A DNA stretch of 19,726 nucleotides, from assembly GCA_964384825.1 (NCBI GenBank), contig CAYLMM010000050.1, forward strand, positions 1 through 19,726, given 5' to 3'. Of the stretch, positions 7,182 through 14,867 are shown piece by piece. The notes beneath the pieces were generated by a model that saw only the letters and a list, made by a program, of their open reading frames with translations, ran no database searches and was not told the origin of the DNA. The stretch is from CAYLMM01 sp964384825. Its GTDB lineage: Bacteria; Krumholzibacteriota; Krumholzibacteriia; LZORAL124-64-63. Numbering within the stretch: position 1 is the first letter of the stretch; every line of letters starts with the position of its first letter. The position numbers were made by a program, and so were the translations under genes.

Positions 7182-7543
7182 GCCCCGGCCCCGGCGGAAG
7201 GAGCCTCCCGATCGGCGAGATGATCGAGCAGACGCGTGAGATGGGCGGGGTTCTCCATCAGGCCGGCCAGGCGGGACCAGTCGTTCCCGCAGCAGAAGAT
7301 TCGAACGAAGGGGGTGAAAAAATGCATGGCCTGGGCGCCCAGGAAGGAGAGCGGACGGACGCTTTCGAGCCACAGCGAAACCGCGGGAGCCAGCCGCCGC
7401 CCGCGGATCCGGCAGGCGACCGCGCCCAGGAAGCGGTCGTCGTCGGGAGACAGATCGGCGGGCCGGGAGCCGGGCGATCCGGCGCGTTCCTTCCGGAGAA
7501 GGAGCGCGCCGGAACCGGTTCCTGTCGCCTTGCGACCTTGCAT
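7178..7543 (-). CDS. Small conserved-looking protein coupled to the acyl-CoA dehydrogenase
   Basis: The 121-residue product has a basic, unordered N-terminus (about 1-30). A helical core follows: DDDRFLGAVACRIRGRRLA, then a hydrophobic or amphipathic stretch AVSLWLESVRPLSFLGAQAM and HFFTPFVRIFCCGNDWSRLA, then LMENPAHLTRLLDHLADRE. There is no clear transmembrane helix, but the core could lie on a membrane. I recall similar short proteins (LESxxPLSFLGSQ) beside mutase and acyl-CoA dehydrogenase genes, without a known function. The ATG at 7543 shares one base with the acyl-CoA dehydrogenase stop (TGATG), and the stop overlaps the MutL-like GTG (GTGA). It is therefore translationally linked to both. 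A longer open frame continues upstream but is only a shadow of the dehydrogenase gene. Confidence 0.7.
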   Translation of the reverse strand: MQGRKATGTGSGALLLRKERAGSPGSRPADLSPDDDRFLGAVACRIRGRRLAPAVSLWLESVRPLSFLGAQAMHFFTPFVRIFCCGNDWSRLAGLMENPAHLTRLLDHLADREAPSAGAGA

Positions 7544-9198
7544 CAGATCGATTTCAGATGCGCGACGACGCATTCGGCGTCGGTCAGCAGACCGAGATGG
7601 GCCGCGGCGGACTCCCGGCTTTCGAGTTCGCCGGCGAAGGCGGCGAAGGCGGCGGCGGCATCCGCGTCGGCGGAATCGACCAGACCGCCCGCGCACTCCA
7701 GGCCGGACCGCGCGACAAGGGCCAGGGCCTTGCGGGCGTTGATGCGGGCGGAGGCCGCGAGGACCTGCGCGTCGGCGTCGCCGGAAGCGATCGCGGCGGC
7801 GGCGGCGCGGCAGAAGGCGCCGGCGATCTCGACGGCCGTCATCATGTCGGCCATGCGGAACATCACCGTCTGCCGGCGGGCCGTGCGGGTCTTGTGGCAA
7901 TGCAGGATCACGCGGTTCAGGTCGCGCGCCGCAGCCGCGGCCAGATCGGCGCCGACATCGCCGCAATCGGCGTGCAGCGCTTCGAGTCCCTCGGCCTGCT
8001 CCTTGTAGAACCCGCCCTTCGAGCGCACCGTATCCTTCCACCGGTACATCCCGATGATGCTCTGCTGGATCTCGCTGGTGCCCTCGTAGATGGTGGTGAT
8101 CCGCACGTCGCGCTTGATCTTCTCGACCATGTACTCGCGGGTGTAGCCGTAGCCGCCGAGCGCCTGGAGCGCGGCCTCGGCGGCCGTGTTGCCGACCTCG
8201 GTGCACCACAGCTTGGCGATGGCGCCCTCGACCTGCAGATCCTGCTCGCCGGAATCGAGCCGGCCCGCGATCTCGTCGACGTAGGCCCGGCCCGCGGCCA
8301 GCGCGACCCAGTGGGAGGCGAGCAGCTTCTCGGCGTAGCCTTCCTTGTCGATCAGCAGGTCGCCGAACTGGACCCGCTCCTTGGCGTAGCGCACGGCTCG
8401 CCTCATGGCTTCCTGTCCCGCGCCCAGGCCGAATGCTCCGACCATCAGGCGGGTATAGCCGAAGACGGCGTTGGCCTGCTTCAGGCCCTGCCCCTCGACG
8501 CCGCCGATCAGGTAGTCGGCGGGCACCACGACGTCCTCGAGCACCACGCCGGAGGTGTCGGACGCGCGGATGCCGTGCTTGTCCTCGTGCCTGCCGACCG
8601 AAAGGCCCTCGGTGTCGCGCTCGACGACGAAGAAGCTCGGGCCGTCGGGCGTCTTGGCCAGGATGGTGTAGATCTGCGAAACGCCGCCGTTGGTGATGAA
8701 CTGCTTGGTGCCGTTGATCTTGTAGGAGACGATGTTGCCCTGGTCGTCGGTGATCCGCTCGGCGACCGTCTGCAGCGAGGCCACGTTGCTGCCGGCCGCC
8801 GGTTCGGTGACGCCGTAGGCCACGATCAGGCCCTCCGAAGCGATCCGGCCCAACCAGTGCTTCTTCTGCTCGGGGGTGCCGCCCACCAGGATCGGATCGG
8901 TGCCCAGACAGATGGCCAGGAACGCGGTTGCCAGGCCCAGATCGATGGCCGCCATCTCCTCCGAGACGCGGCAGATGTCCAGGGCGCCCCCGCCGAGTCC
9001 GCCCACGTCCTCGGGCAGGAAGATCAGGTGCAGTCCCACGTTCGGCGACAGCAGCTCGTTGATCAGGTCGAGCGGAAATTCGTCGTCGTGATCGAGCTGC
9101 AGGATCTTCTCGTCGGGCAATTGGCGGCTCACGACCTGGCGCAGGGTCTGGATGATCATGTCGCGCATCTCGGCGGTCAGTCCGGCAGTCTGGCTCAT
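7543..9198 (-). CDS. Acyl-CoA dehydrogenase, long form
   Basis: This 551-residue flavoenzyme would oxidise an acyl-CoA to the trans-2-enoyl-CoA using FAD. It shows the N-terminal helical domain (about 10-125), the middle-domain signature VAYGVTEPAAGSNV (127-139) with INGTKQFITNGG, and the C-terminal helical domain with RVQFGDLLIDKE. The catalytic base region IYEGTSEIQQS places the predicted active-site Glu at residue 372. About 160 residues of extra alpha-helical sequence follow the core, as in long-chain or VLCAD-type members, where they form an extra helical domain. Substrate cannot be deduced. ATG at 9198 has GAGGAG upstream at proper spacing. It follows the PhzF-like gene by 39 bases and shares one base with the next gene (TGATG). 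Confidence 0.93.
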   Translation of the reverse strand: MSQTAGLTAEMRDMIIQTLRQVVSRQLPDEKILQLDHDDEFPLDLINELLSPNVGLHLIFLPEDVGGLGGGALDICRVSEEMAAIDLGLATAFLAICLGTDPILVGGTPEQKKHWLGRIASEGLIVAYGVTEPAAGSNVASLQTVAERITDDQGNIVSYKINGTKQFITNGGVSQIYTILAKTPDGPSFFVVERDTEGLSVGRHEDKHGIRASDTSGVVLEDVVVPADYLIGGVEGQGLKQANAVFGYTRLMVGAFGLGAGQEAMRRAVRYAKERVQFGDLLIDKEGYAEKLLASHWVALAAGRAYVDEIAGRLDSGEQDLQVEGAIAKLWCTEVGNTAAEAALQALGGYGYTREYMVEKIKRDVRITTIYEGTSEIQQSIIGMYRWKDTVRSKGGFYKEQAEGLEALHADCGDVGADLAAAAARDLNRVILHCHKTRTARRQTVMFRMADMMTAVEIAGAFCRAAAAAIASGDADAQVLAASARINARKALALVARSGLECAGGLVDSADADAAAAFAAFAGELESRESAAAHLGLLTDAECVVAHLKSI

Positions 9199-9237
9199 GG
9201 GCGTACTCCTCGCGGGTCGATGAAGCGCGGACCGGAT

Positions 9238-10167
9238 TCAGTCCGCGCAGGAATCTTCGGGTAGATTGATGCGTCCCTGTCCGATCAGGACGCAGTGTCC
9301 GCCGACACGGATCCGGCGCGCCTCCCCGTCGGCGACCTCGGCGTCGACGAACAGGCGGCTGGGGCGTCCGACCTCGATGCCCTGCTCGCAGACGATCCGG
9401 ACGCGCGACGCGGGCTGCACCAGCCGATGCTTGATCAGGTAGGCGACCAGAGAGCCGCAGGCGCTGCCGCTGGCGCTGTCCTCCGGAATGCCCAGGTCGG
9501 GCGCGAACATCCGGCAATGGACGTCGGCCTGCGGGTCCTCGGTCTCGCAGGTGAAGGCGAACAGGTCGCCGAAGCCGAGATCGATGGCGATCTCCATGGC
9601 CGCGGCGCGGCTGACGCGGATGCCGCGGACCGCATCGAGCGAGCCTACCGGAACCAGATGGATCGGCAAGCCGGTCGAAACGATCTCGCAGGGCAATCCG
9701 GTGATGGCGATGTCCTTCTCGTCCAGCCCCAGCGCCTTGGCCACCTTGGCCCGCTGGTAGTACTGGCCGATGAAGACGGCGTTCTGATGGGTCAGGCTGT
9801 AGACCGTCGCGCCGTCCTCGACGCCGAGTTCGACGGCGAAGGAGCCGGCGTCGACCTCGCAGACGAAGCGGGTGCCGGCCTCGTCGTGGCTGACCCGGCC
9901 CAGGATGTCCAGGCCGCAGACGGCGCCGAGCAGCGAAAGACTCGCGAACGGGATCTCGCCCGACGGCGTGAAGATCCTCAGCCCCGCCCGGTTCTCGCCG
10001 CCGGACCCGGGCAGCACGAAGGCGGTCTCGCCGGTTCCCATCTCGTTGGCCAGGGACTGCATCAGCCCCTCCGAAAGGCCCTCCCCTTCGGGGAACAGGG
10101 TCAGACGGCTGCCGCCGAAGGGTTCGCGGGTGAACACGTCTATCAACATGTACTCGCGCTGGATCAC
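9238..10167 (-). CDS. PhzF-family epimerase-like protein with an altered active site
   Basis: The 309-residue product has the two-lobed PhzF diaminopimelate-epimerase-like pattern: IDVFTREPFGGSRL (9-22), NEMGTGETAFVLP (41-53), RIFTPSGEIPF (64-74), RMFAPDLGIPEDSASGSACG (219-238) and QGIEVGRPSRLFV. Glu47 and Asp230 match the catalytic Glu and Asp of PhzF. The usual GHPT segment carrying the catalytic His reads SLSL (76-79), so the His is missing. Substrate is unknown, and activity may be altered or lost. The start is uncertain: GTG at 10167 gives the usual family N-terminus, ATG at 10149 is an alternative, and a longer GTG at 10224 would add unmatched sequence. It is the first gene after the predicted promoter, hence the probable head of the MutL-like operon. 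Confidence 0.85.
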   Translation of the reverse strand: MIQREYMLIDVFTREPFGGSRLTLFPEGEGLSEGLMQSLANEMGTGETAFVLPGSGGENRAGLRIFTPSGEIPFASLSLLGAVCGLDILGRVSHDEAGTRFVCEVDAGSFAVELGVEDGATVYSLTHQNAVFIGQYYQRAKVAKALGLDEKDIAITGLPCEIVSTGLPIHLVPVGSLDAVRGIRVSRAAAMEIAIDLGFGDLFAFTCETEDPQADVHCRMFAPDLGIPEDSASGSACGSLVAYLIKHRLVQPASRVRIVCEQGIEVGRPSRLFVDAEVADGEARRIRVGGHCVLIGQGRINLPEDSCAD

Positions 10168-10202
10168 GGGAACCGCCCGGAATGGGGACAGGAAAACACA
10201 CG

Positions 10203-10219
10203 CGCCTCGCTCGGAGGCG
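10203..10219 (-). terminator. Hairpin with T-rich tail, possible terminator after acpS
   Basis: On the minus strand CGCCTC, loop CGAGC, GAGGCG forms a 6-bp stem, followed after two bases by TGTGTTTT. This could end the polysaccharide operon about 60 bases after the acpS stop. However, it sits just after the predicted start site of the phzF promoter, so it may instead be a 5' leader hairpin. Confidence 0.4.
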
Positions 10220-10232
10220 TTCACCAGTTCGA

Positions 10233-10261
10233 ATACTATCCAGGGCGAGGGAGTCTGGCAA
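10233..10261 (-). promoter_or_regulatory. Predicted sigma70-type promoter for the phzF-to-membrane-protein operon
   Basis: Minus-strand TTGCCA (10261-10256), a 17-base spacer and TAGTAT (10238-10233) match the consensus at 5/6 and 4/6 positions with ideal spacing, in the only sizeable intergenic gap. The start site would be near 10226, about 60 bases before the GTG of the PhzF-like gene. Confidence 0.6.
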
Positions 10262-10279
10262 GCGGCGGTTGCGGCGAAT

Positions 10280-10651
10280 TCACTCGATCATGACCACGGC
10301 CACGGCGTGATCGGACTCGTGACTGAGGCTGACCAGGACCCGGCCGCCGCCGACGGCGGCCAAGGCCTCGGCCGCGGACGCGGCCAATTTCAGCGATGGC
10401 GCGCCGGCGGAATCGGAGACGACCTCCACGTCGCGCATGGCCACCGAGCGTCCCCGGGCTCCGATCGCCTTGACGAAGGCCTCCTTGGCGGCCCAGCGGG
10501 CGGCCAGGGTTTCGGCGGCGCGCGGGCCGCGGCCGGCGGCGGCGGCCCTCTCGCCGGCGGTGAAGCAGCGGTCCAGGAAACGATCGCCGTGGCGGTCGAT
10601 CACCGCCGCGATCCGGGCGACGGCGACGATGTCGGTGCCGAGGCCGATCAT
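10280..10651 (-). CDS. acpS: Holo-[acyl-carrier-protein] synthase
   Basis: AcpS transfers 4'-phosphopantetheine from CoA to a serine of apo-acyl carrier protein, in the cytosol. The 123-residue length is normal. The N-terminal MIGLGTDIVAVARI supplies the metal-binding Asp7, and RWAAKEAFVKAIG (52-64) supplies the second acidic ligand, Glu57. The C-terminal VLVSLSHESDHAVAVVMIE is the usual last strand region. The ATG at 10651 shares one base with the preceding stop (TGATG), so the gene is translated with the sugar transferase and closes the polysaccharide operon. A hairpin with a T-rich tail follows. Its presence in a glycan cluster is unusual but may be incidental. Confidence 0.95.
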   Translation of the reverse strand: MIGLGTDIVAVARIAAVIDRHGDRFLDRCFTAGERAAAAGRGPRAAETLAARWAAKEAFVKAIGARGRSVAMRDVEVVSDSAGAPSLKLAASAAEALAAVGGGRVLVSLSHESDHAVAVVMIE

Positions 10652-11346
10652 CAGTAGGCCCCCTTGCGCTCGATGACCGCGGGCAAAGTCCGCAGCAGCA
10701 CCATAATGTCGAAGAAGAATCCCTGCCGGCGGACGTACTCGCGGTCCAGCTCCATCCACTCCTCGAAATCGAGTTGGCTGCGTCCGGAGACCTGCCACAG
10801 GCAGGTCAGACCCGGCTTGGCCAGCAGCCGCCGCGCATGGGCGGGAGTGTATTCGGCGACCTCCTCGGGGATCTGCGGCCGCGGCCCGACGATGCTCATC
10901 TCGCCGCGCAGCACGTTCCAGAGCTGGGGAAACTCGTCGAGGCTGCTGCGGCGCAGGAAGGTACCGACGCTGGTGATCCGCGGATCGCGCTCGATCTTGA
11001 ACGCGGCGCCGGTGGCCTCGTTCAGATCGGCCAGATCGGATTTGCGGGCTTCCGCGTCGACTCCCATCGAGCGGAACTTGAAGCAGTCGAAACCCCGTCC
11101 CCGCATGCCGACGCGGCGCTGGCGGAAGAAGATCGGGCCGGGCGTATCGAGCTTGATCAGCGCCACCAGGAAGGGGAACAGCGGCAGGATCAGCAGCAGG
11201 CCCACCGTCGCGCCGGCGATATCCAGCAGGCGCTTGGCGCAACGGCCCGCGGCGCCGAGAGGCGACGCCGGTCCCTGCGGATCGCGGGCGATGAAGGCGG
11301 CGAAGCCGCCCCGGTCGGCGAAGAAATCGGGACGGTCACTCGACAT
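10651..11346 (-). CDS. Undecaprenyl-phosphate sugar phosphotransferase, short catalytic form
   Basis: This family moves a sugar-1-phosphate from a nucleotide sugar to undecaprenyl phosphate, the priming step of surface glycan assembly at the inner membrane. The 231-residue product has a soluble start, one hydrophobic hairpin or helix (about 41-64, DIAGATVGLLLILPLFPFL), then DTPGPIFFRQRRVG, FDCFKFRSM, the catalytic Asp-Glu pair at 137-138 in LDEFPQLWNVLRGEMSIVGP, and PGLTCLWQVSGRS. It lacks the multi-helix N-terminal domain of WcaJ-type enzymes and so resembles the small PglC-like monotopic group. ATG at 11346 is chosen over GTG at 11355 because GGAGG lies 8 bases upstream. It overlaps the GT39 gene by 3 bases past its stop, 11 bases in all. 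Confidence 0.93.
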   Translation of the reverse strand: MSSDRPDFFADRGGFAAFIARDPQGPASPLGAAGRCAKRLLDIAGATVGLLLILPLFPFLVALIKLDTPGPIFFRQRRVGMRGRGFDCFKFRSMGVDAEARKSDLADLNEATGAAFKIERDPRITSVGTFLRRSSLDEFPQLWNVLRGEMSIVGPRPQIPEEVAEYTPAHARRLLAKPGLTCLWQVSGRSQLDFEEWMELDREYVRRQGFFFDIMVLLRTLPAVIERKGAY

Positions 11347-12922
11347 GCCCGCCACCTCCCCCCGCCTCCCAGAGCAGTACGTCCAGCCCGGAGAAATCGC
11401 GCCTCGCGACGATCACGCCGGTCGCGGCGAGCTCGGCCGCGTACCGGGCGCCGGGGTCGACGACCGAACGGGACGATGTCAGAAGCCAGCACCGCGCGGC
11501 CGTCCCGATCGCATCGCCCAGATTGCCCCGGACCGATCCGACGTCCGCATCGCGGGCCACGGGCGGCATACCGACGACGCGTTCGCCGCCCCGGTAATAC
11601 AGCCCGAAGACTTCGCCCTGGCCGGGAACGATGATCAGGTCGCCGCTCTTCTGCTGCGCGGCGACCCACTCGGCCGCGGCGCGGAAGTCCTCCTTGCCGT
11701 ACCGGGCGTCGAGATGCGAGGCGCCCATCGAAAACAGGCAGAATCCGAGCAGCAGGCCGCCGACGATCCTTCGGGGCAGCCGGGACAGCCAGATCAGTCC
11801 GGCCGCGGCGAGGATCAGCAGCAAGGGCTGGATCACGGCCAGATAGCGCGGGTTGAAGGCCTTCACGTTGCGCAGCGCGAGGACGGTCAGCAGAACCGTC
11901 GGCACGAGAATCCAGATCGACAGCAGCGTCGTCCTGCGGCCGCGCAGGCGCACCAGCCCGGCCAGCACCGCGATCCCGGCGACCGCTCCGGCCGGCGCCA
12001 GCAGCGGCAGCCAGGACCTCACGATCTCGATCCGGTCCGGACGGTGCAGTTCGGCCAGAGAGGGCCCCAGGCTGTATCCGAAGAAGAAGGCGAAGAACGA
12101 GAAGGGATAGGCCAGCGGCGTGAAGGTGGTCTCGCCCCGCAGGGCCGGGCCGGTCTCGGCTGCCGGCGCCAGGCGTCCCATCGCGTGGATGCCGAAGGAT
12201 TTCAGCAGCCAGGGCAGGCAGACCAGGACCGCCAGGGCGAAGGCCGTCAGCCAGAGCCGCCACCGGCGGCCGCCAGGCGGCGGCGGCGACGCCAGCACGC
12301 CGATCCCATGCCCCGCGAGCAACAGCCAGACCGAGAAATTCGACAGGGCGCCGCAGGCGATCAGCAGGGCGTAGGCGATGGCCCCGCCGAGGGTCGGTCC
12401 GCGGCGGATCATGCGCAGCAGCACGACCGTCGCCGCGAGCGCGAAGAAGACGGCCATGGCGTAGCCGCGGCCCTCGCGTCCGTACCAGACCGCGAAGGGC
12501 GCCAACGCCCAGAGCAGGGCCGCCAGCCGTCCGGTCCTCTCTCCGGCCAGATCGCGCCCCAGACGCCAGACCAGCGGCACCGAGGCGATCCCCGCCAGAG
12601 CCGACGGCAGCCGCAGGGCCGCCTCGTCCAGCCGCCCGTGCGCCAGGGGCCAGACCGCGACCAGGTGCAGCGGCCCCTGCACCATGTCGCGCACCTGTTC
12701 CCAGAATCCGATTCCCGCGCCCGGATTGCACTGCTGCCAGGTGAAGTACTCGTCGATCCAGAGGGGCTCGGCCCCGAGCCGGTAGAAGCGCAGGGCGGCC
12801 GCGAGGGCCAGCAGTAGAGCCATCAGCCAGACGCCGCTGCGTCGCTGCTGATCGCCGCCGTCCCCGTCCAGCCATCCGGATGCGGGCACCCAGCGCGAAA
12901 GGCGGTCGGCGCGATCGTTCAT
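11336..12922 (-). CDS. GT39/ArnT-like polyprenyl-phosphate-dependent glycosyltransferase, multi-pass
   Basis: The 528-residue product has a soluble N-terminus, then roughly 11-12 membrane segments from about residue 31 (VWLMALLLALAAALRF) to about 405, followed by a C-terminal soluble domain (about 410-528). The motif LWIDEYFTWQQ puts an Asp-Glu pair at 57-58 in the first extracytoplasmic loop, the position of the catalytic acid in GT-C enzymes such as ArnT and PMT. RYLAVIQPLLLILAAAGL is the usual late segment. It likely transfers a sugar from a lipid-phosphate carrier onto a glycan or lipid A in the periplasm. ATG at 12922 overlaps the previous stop (ATGA), with GGGAGG upstream. The acceptor cannot be told from sequence. 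Confidence 0.88.
   Translation of the reverse strand: MNDRADRLSRWVPASGWLDGDGGDQQRRSGVWLMALLLALAAALRFYRLGAEPLWIDEYFTWQQCNPGAGIGFWEQVRDMVQGPLHLVAVWPLAHGRLDEAALRLPSALAGIASVPLVWRLGRDLAGERTGRLAALLWALAPFAVWYGREGRGYAMAVFFALAATVVLLRMIRRGPTLGGAIAYALLIACGALSNFSVWLLLAGHGIGVLASPPPPGGRRWRLWLTAFALAVLVCLPWLLKSFGIHAMGRLAPAAETGPALRGETTFTPLAYPFSFFAFFFGYSLGPSLAELHRPDRIEIVRSWLPLLAPAGAVAGIAVLAGLVRLRGRRTTLLSIWILVPTVLLTVLALRNVKAFNPRYLAVIQPLLLILAAAGLIWLSRLPRRIVGGLLLGFCLFSMGASHLDARYGKEDFRAAAEWVAAQQKSGDLIIVPGQGEVFGLYYRGGERVVGMPPVARDADVGSVRGNLGDAIGTAARCWLLTSSRSVVDPGARYAAELAATGVIVARRDFSGLDVLLWEAGGGGGHVE
11355..11359 (-). promoter_or_regulatory. Ribosome binding site of the sugar transferase gene
   Basis: GGAGG lies 8 bases before ATG at 11346 and overlaps the alternative GTG at 11355, which makes the ATG the better start. 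Confidence 0.65.
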
Positions 12923-13770
12923 CGGCCACCTCCCTCTTCGGGAGTCGTCGCGAGTCGATAATCCTTCAGGGAGGCGTCGATGGCGCCCACCTTCACCTTC
13001 GTCCTCATCAGCACCGGCATGCGCCGCGGATCGTCGGTCAGCCAGATGTTCAGGCTGCCTTCGAACTGGAACAGGCCCTCGCCCAGGATGATCGGCTCGA
13101 CCACCAGGCAGTCGAAGGTCCCCGCCGGCACGGTCACCGATTCGCGGCGGTGGACGATCACCTTCAGCGTGTAGTTTTTGCGCGACGTGTGGGTGTCCAT
13201 CCGCAGGGTGTCGCCGGGCGCCAGCTCCATCGTGCGCACGAAATAGAAGGCCGAGAGGATGTCCTGGGTGCCGGACGGAACGTCGAAGACGCGCCCGTCG
13301 GCGTAGTAGGCCTTGCCCCCGTCGGGATCGAAACGGATGGCGATGTTCTTGCGGTAGTCGCCCTCGCGCAGGCGCTTGGCGAAGTAGCGCGAGAACAGCT
13401 CCCGGCGATCGATGTGCGAGACGACCTTGTCGCGGACCATGTAGAACGCCGAGAAGAAGCGGTTCGAACGGACGCGGCTCTCGACAAGGTAGCAGGGGTC
13501 CCCGTTCGAAGTGATGAAGTCGCGGACCGCGAGGGTGGCGTCGCCGGCGTTGATCGGGCCGTAATCGATGCTGAAATCCAGGACCTCGCCCGGACCGAAG
13601 GGGACCTCGGGAAAGTGCGGTGCGGCGGCGGTGTCCGCGGCGGCGACGGCGGCGGTATCGACGGCGGCGACGCTCTCCCGGGCCGCGGCCCCGGCCGCCG
13701 GAACCCCCAGGCAGAGAATCACCGCGATGATCCACGGCGTCGGCATGCGTTTTCGGGACGGTCGGCTCAT
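12919..13770 (-). CDS. Exported DUF3108-type protein
   Basis: The 283-residue product begins with a Sec signal peptide: basic MSRPSRKRMPT, then hydrophobic WIIAVILCLGVPAAG, with likely cleavage after about residue 29. A short Ala/Asp-rich linker (30-52) follows. The mature part is beta-rich: FGPGEVLDFSIDYGPINAGD, CYLVESRVRSNRFFSAFYMV, RKNIAIRFDPDGGKAYYADG, VPAGTFDCLVVEPIILGEG and FEGSLNIWLTDDPRRMPVLM. This sequence of strands and the VPAGTFD/W-T-DD phrases fit the DUF3108 family of periplasmic or envelope proteins of unknown function. It overlaps both neighbours by ATGA, so it is co-translated with the glycosyltransferases and probably serves envelope glycan or lipid handling. Confidence 0.85.
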   Translation of the reverse strand: MSRPSRKRMPTPWIIAVILCLGVPAAGAAARESVAAVDTAAVAAADTAAAPHFPEVPFGPGEVLDFSIDYGPINAGDATLAVRDFITSNGDPCYLVESRVRSNRFFSAFYMVRDKVVSHIDRRELFSRYFAKRLREGDYRKNIAIRFDPDGGKAYYADGRVFDVPSGTQDILSAFYFVRTMELAPGDTLRMDTHTSRKNYTLKVIVHRRESVTVPAGTFDCLVVEPIILGEGLFQFEGSLNIWLTDDPRRMPVLMRTKVKVGAIDASLKDYRLATTPEEGGGR

Positions 13771-14867
13771 GATCGCCTCGTGCGGGCTCGTGTCGACGAC
13801 GGCTCGGGTTCGGCTTGAACCTTCGCCAGCAGTTCCAGGGCGGCGGCGGCGACCAGCCCCCCGTCCAGTCCGTCCAGACAGGGATGGCCCGGCACCGGGC
13901 ACGTGGTCAGGTCGCAGGGCGAGCAGGCCTCGCCCGTCCGTACGGCAACATGGCGCGGATCCTCGGGGTTCCACCCCAGCGGATCGGTCGGACCGAAGAG
14001 CGTCGCGGTCGGGATGCCCACCGCGCGGGCCAGATGGCGCGCGCCGCAATCGGTCCCCACCCACAGATCCATCCTTCCGAGCAGATCGGCAAGTTCCAGC
14101 AGCCCGGTCGGCGGCGCGACTTCGAGATGCGGATCCTCGGCCAGGGTCTCGGCGCAGATCCTCTGGTCGCCCGGCCCCGGAATCAGCAACGGCCGGGTTC
14201 CGGCCCTGCGCAGAGCCCTGGTCAGCTCGGCCGCCCGCGCCGCCGGCCACGCCTTGGCCGGCCAGGTGGCGCTGAGCATGATGCCGATCCGAGGCTGCGG
14301 CGAATCGAACCAGGATTCGATCCAGCGCACGTACTCCCGGTCGAGTTCAGCGGCCTCGGGCCTCAGATCCCCGGCCGGACGCCAGGGATCGGCCGCGATC
14401 CCCATCGCCCGCAACGGATCCAGGAAACTCTCGCCGGCGAACTGTCCCAGATCCCGTCCGTGGCCCCGGTTGCGCGGGACGCGCACGTTGTAGGCCGCAG
14501 ACCTCGGCCCCAGATCGTAGCCCACCCGCAAGGGGGCGCCGCTCAGGACGGTCCACAGGGCCGTCCGCGGCGAGCCCAGGAAATCGATGGCGATATCGTA
14601 GTTCCGCGCGCGCAGCCACGCCGTCCAGGCGAAGAGGCCGCGCCCCTCCGGCGGCGGCCACGACACCACCCTCACGCGCGAGTCGACCCGCTCGAGAAGC
14701 GGCGCGAAAGGCCGGTCCACCACCAGATCGACGACCGCCCCGGGCGCGCTGCGGACCAGCTGCAGCACGGCCGGCAGGGTCACCAGCGCGTCGCCCAGAG
14801 CCTTGCGCCGGATGACCAGGATCCGCCGGGCCCCGCGCACGGCCTCCGCAAGCTCCATCGGCTTCAT
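13767..14867 (-). CDS. Glycosyltransferase family 9 (heptosyltransferase-like)
   Basis: The 366-residue product has both Rossmann-like lobes of GT9 (GT-B fold). The N-terminal motif is ILVIRRKALGDALVTLPAV (16-34) and the inter-lobe region IGIMLSATWPAKAWPA (194-209). The nucleotide-sugar site is WVGTDCGARHLARAVGIPTA, followed by LFGPTDPLGWNPED (about 269-303). A cysteine group CSPCDLTTCPVPGHPC (315-330) is typical of WaaC/WaaF-like enzymes. The usual TGPMH segment reads DCGARH, retaining the His. Likely role: transfer of heptose or another sugar to LPS core on the cytoplasmic face of the inner membrane. Donor and acceptor are not deducible. It overlaps both neighbours by ATGA; the C-terminus is short, basic and disordered. 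Confidence 0.88.
   Translation of the reverse strand: MKPMELAEAVRGARRILVIRRKALGDALVTLPAVLQLVRSAPGAVVDLVVDRPFAPLLERVDSRVRVVSWPPPEGRGLFAWTAWLRARNYDIAIDFLGSPRTALWTVLSGAPLRVGYDLGPRSAAYNVRVPRNRGHGRDLGQFAGESFLDPLRAMGIAADPWRPAGDLRPEAAELDREYVRWIESWFDSPQPRIGIMLSATWPAKAWPAARAAELTRALRRAGTRPLLIPGPGDQRICAETLAEDPHLEVAPPTGLLELADLLGRMDLWVGTDCGARHLARAVGIPTATLFGPTDPLGWNPEDPRHVAVRTGEACSPCDLTTCPVPGHPCLDGLDGGLVAAAALELLAKVQAEPEPSSTRARTRRS

Noticed and set aside
10168..10224. Extended N-terminus of the PhzF-like protein from GTG at 10224
   Set aside because: It would begin at or very near the predicted transcript start and add about 19 residues without match to the family; GTG at 10167 gives the usual N-terminus.
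7178..10261. Minus-strand open frame of 1027 codons spanning several genes
   Set aside because: Only its last 121 codons resemble a protein. The rest is an out-of-frame Arg-rich reading of the acyl-CoA dehydrogenase and PhzF-like genes.
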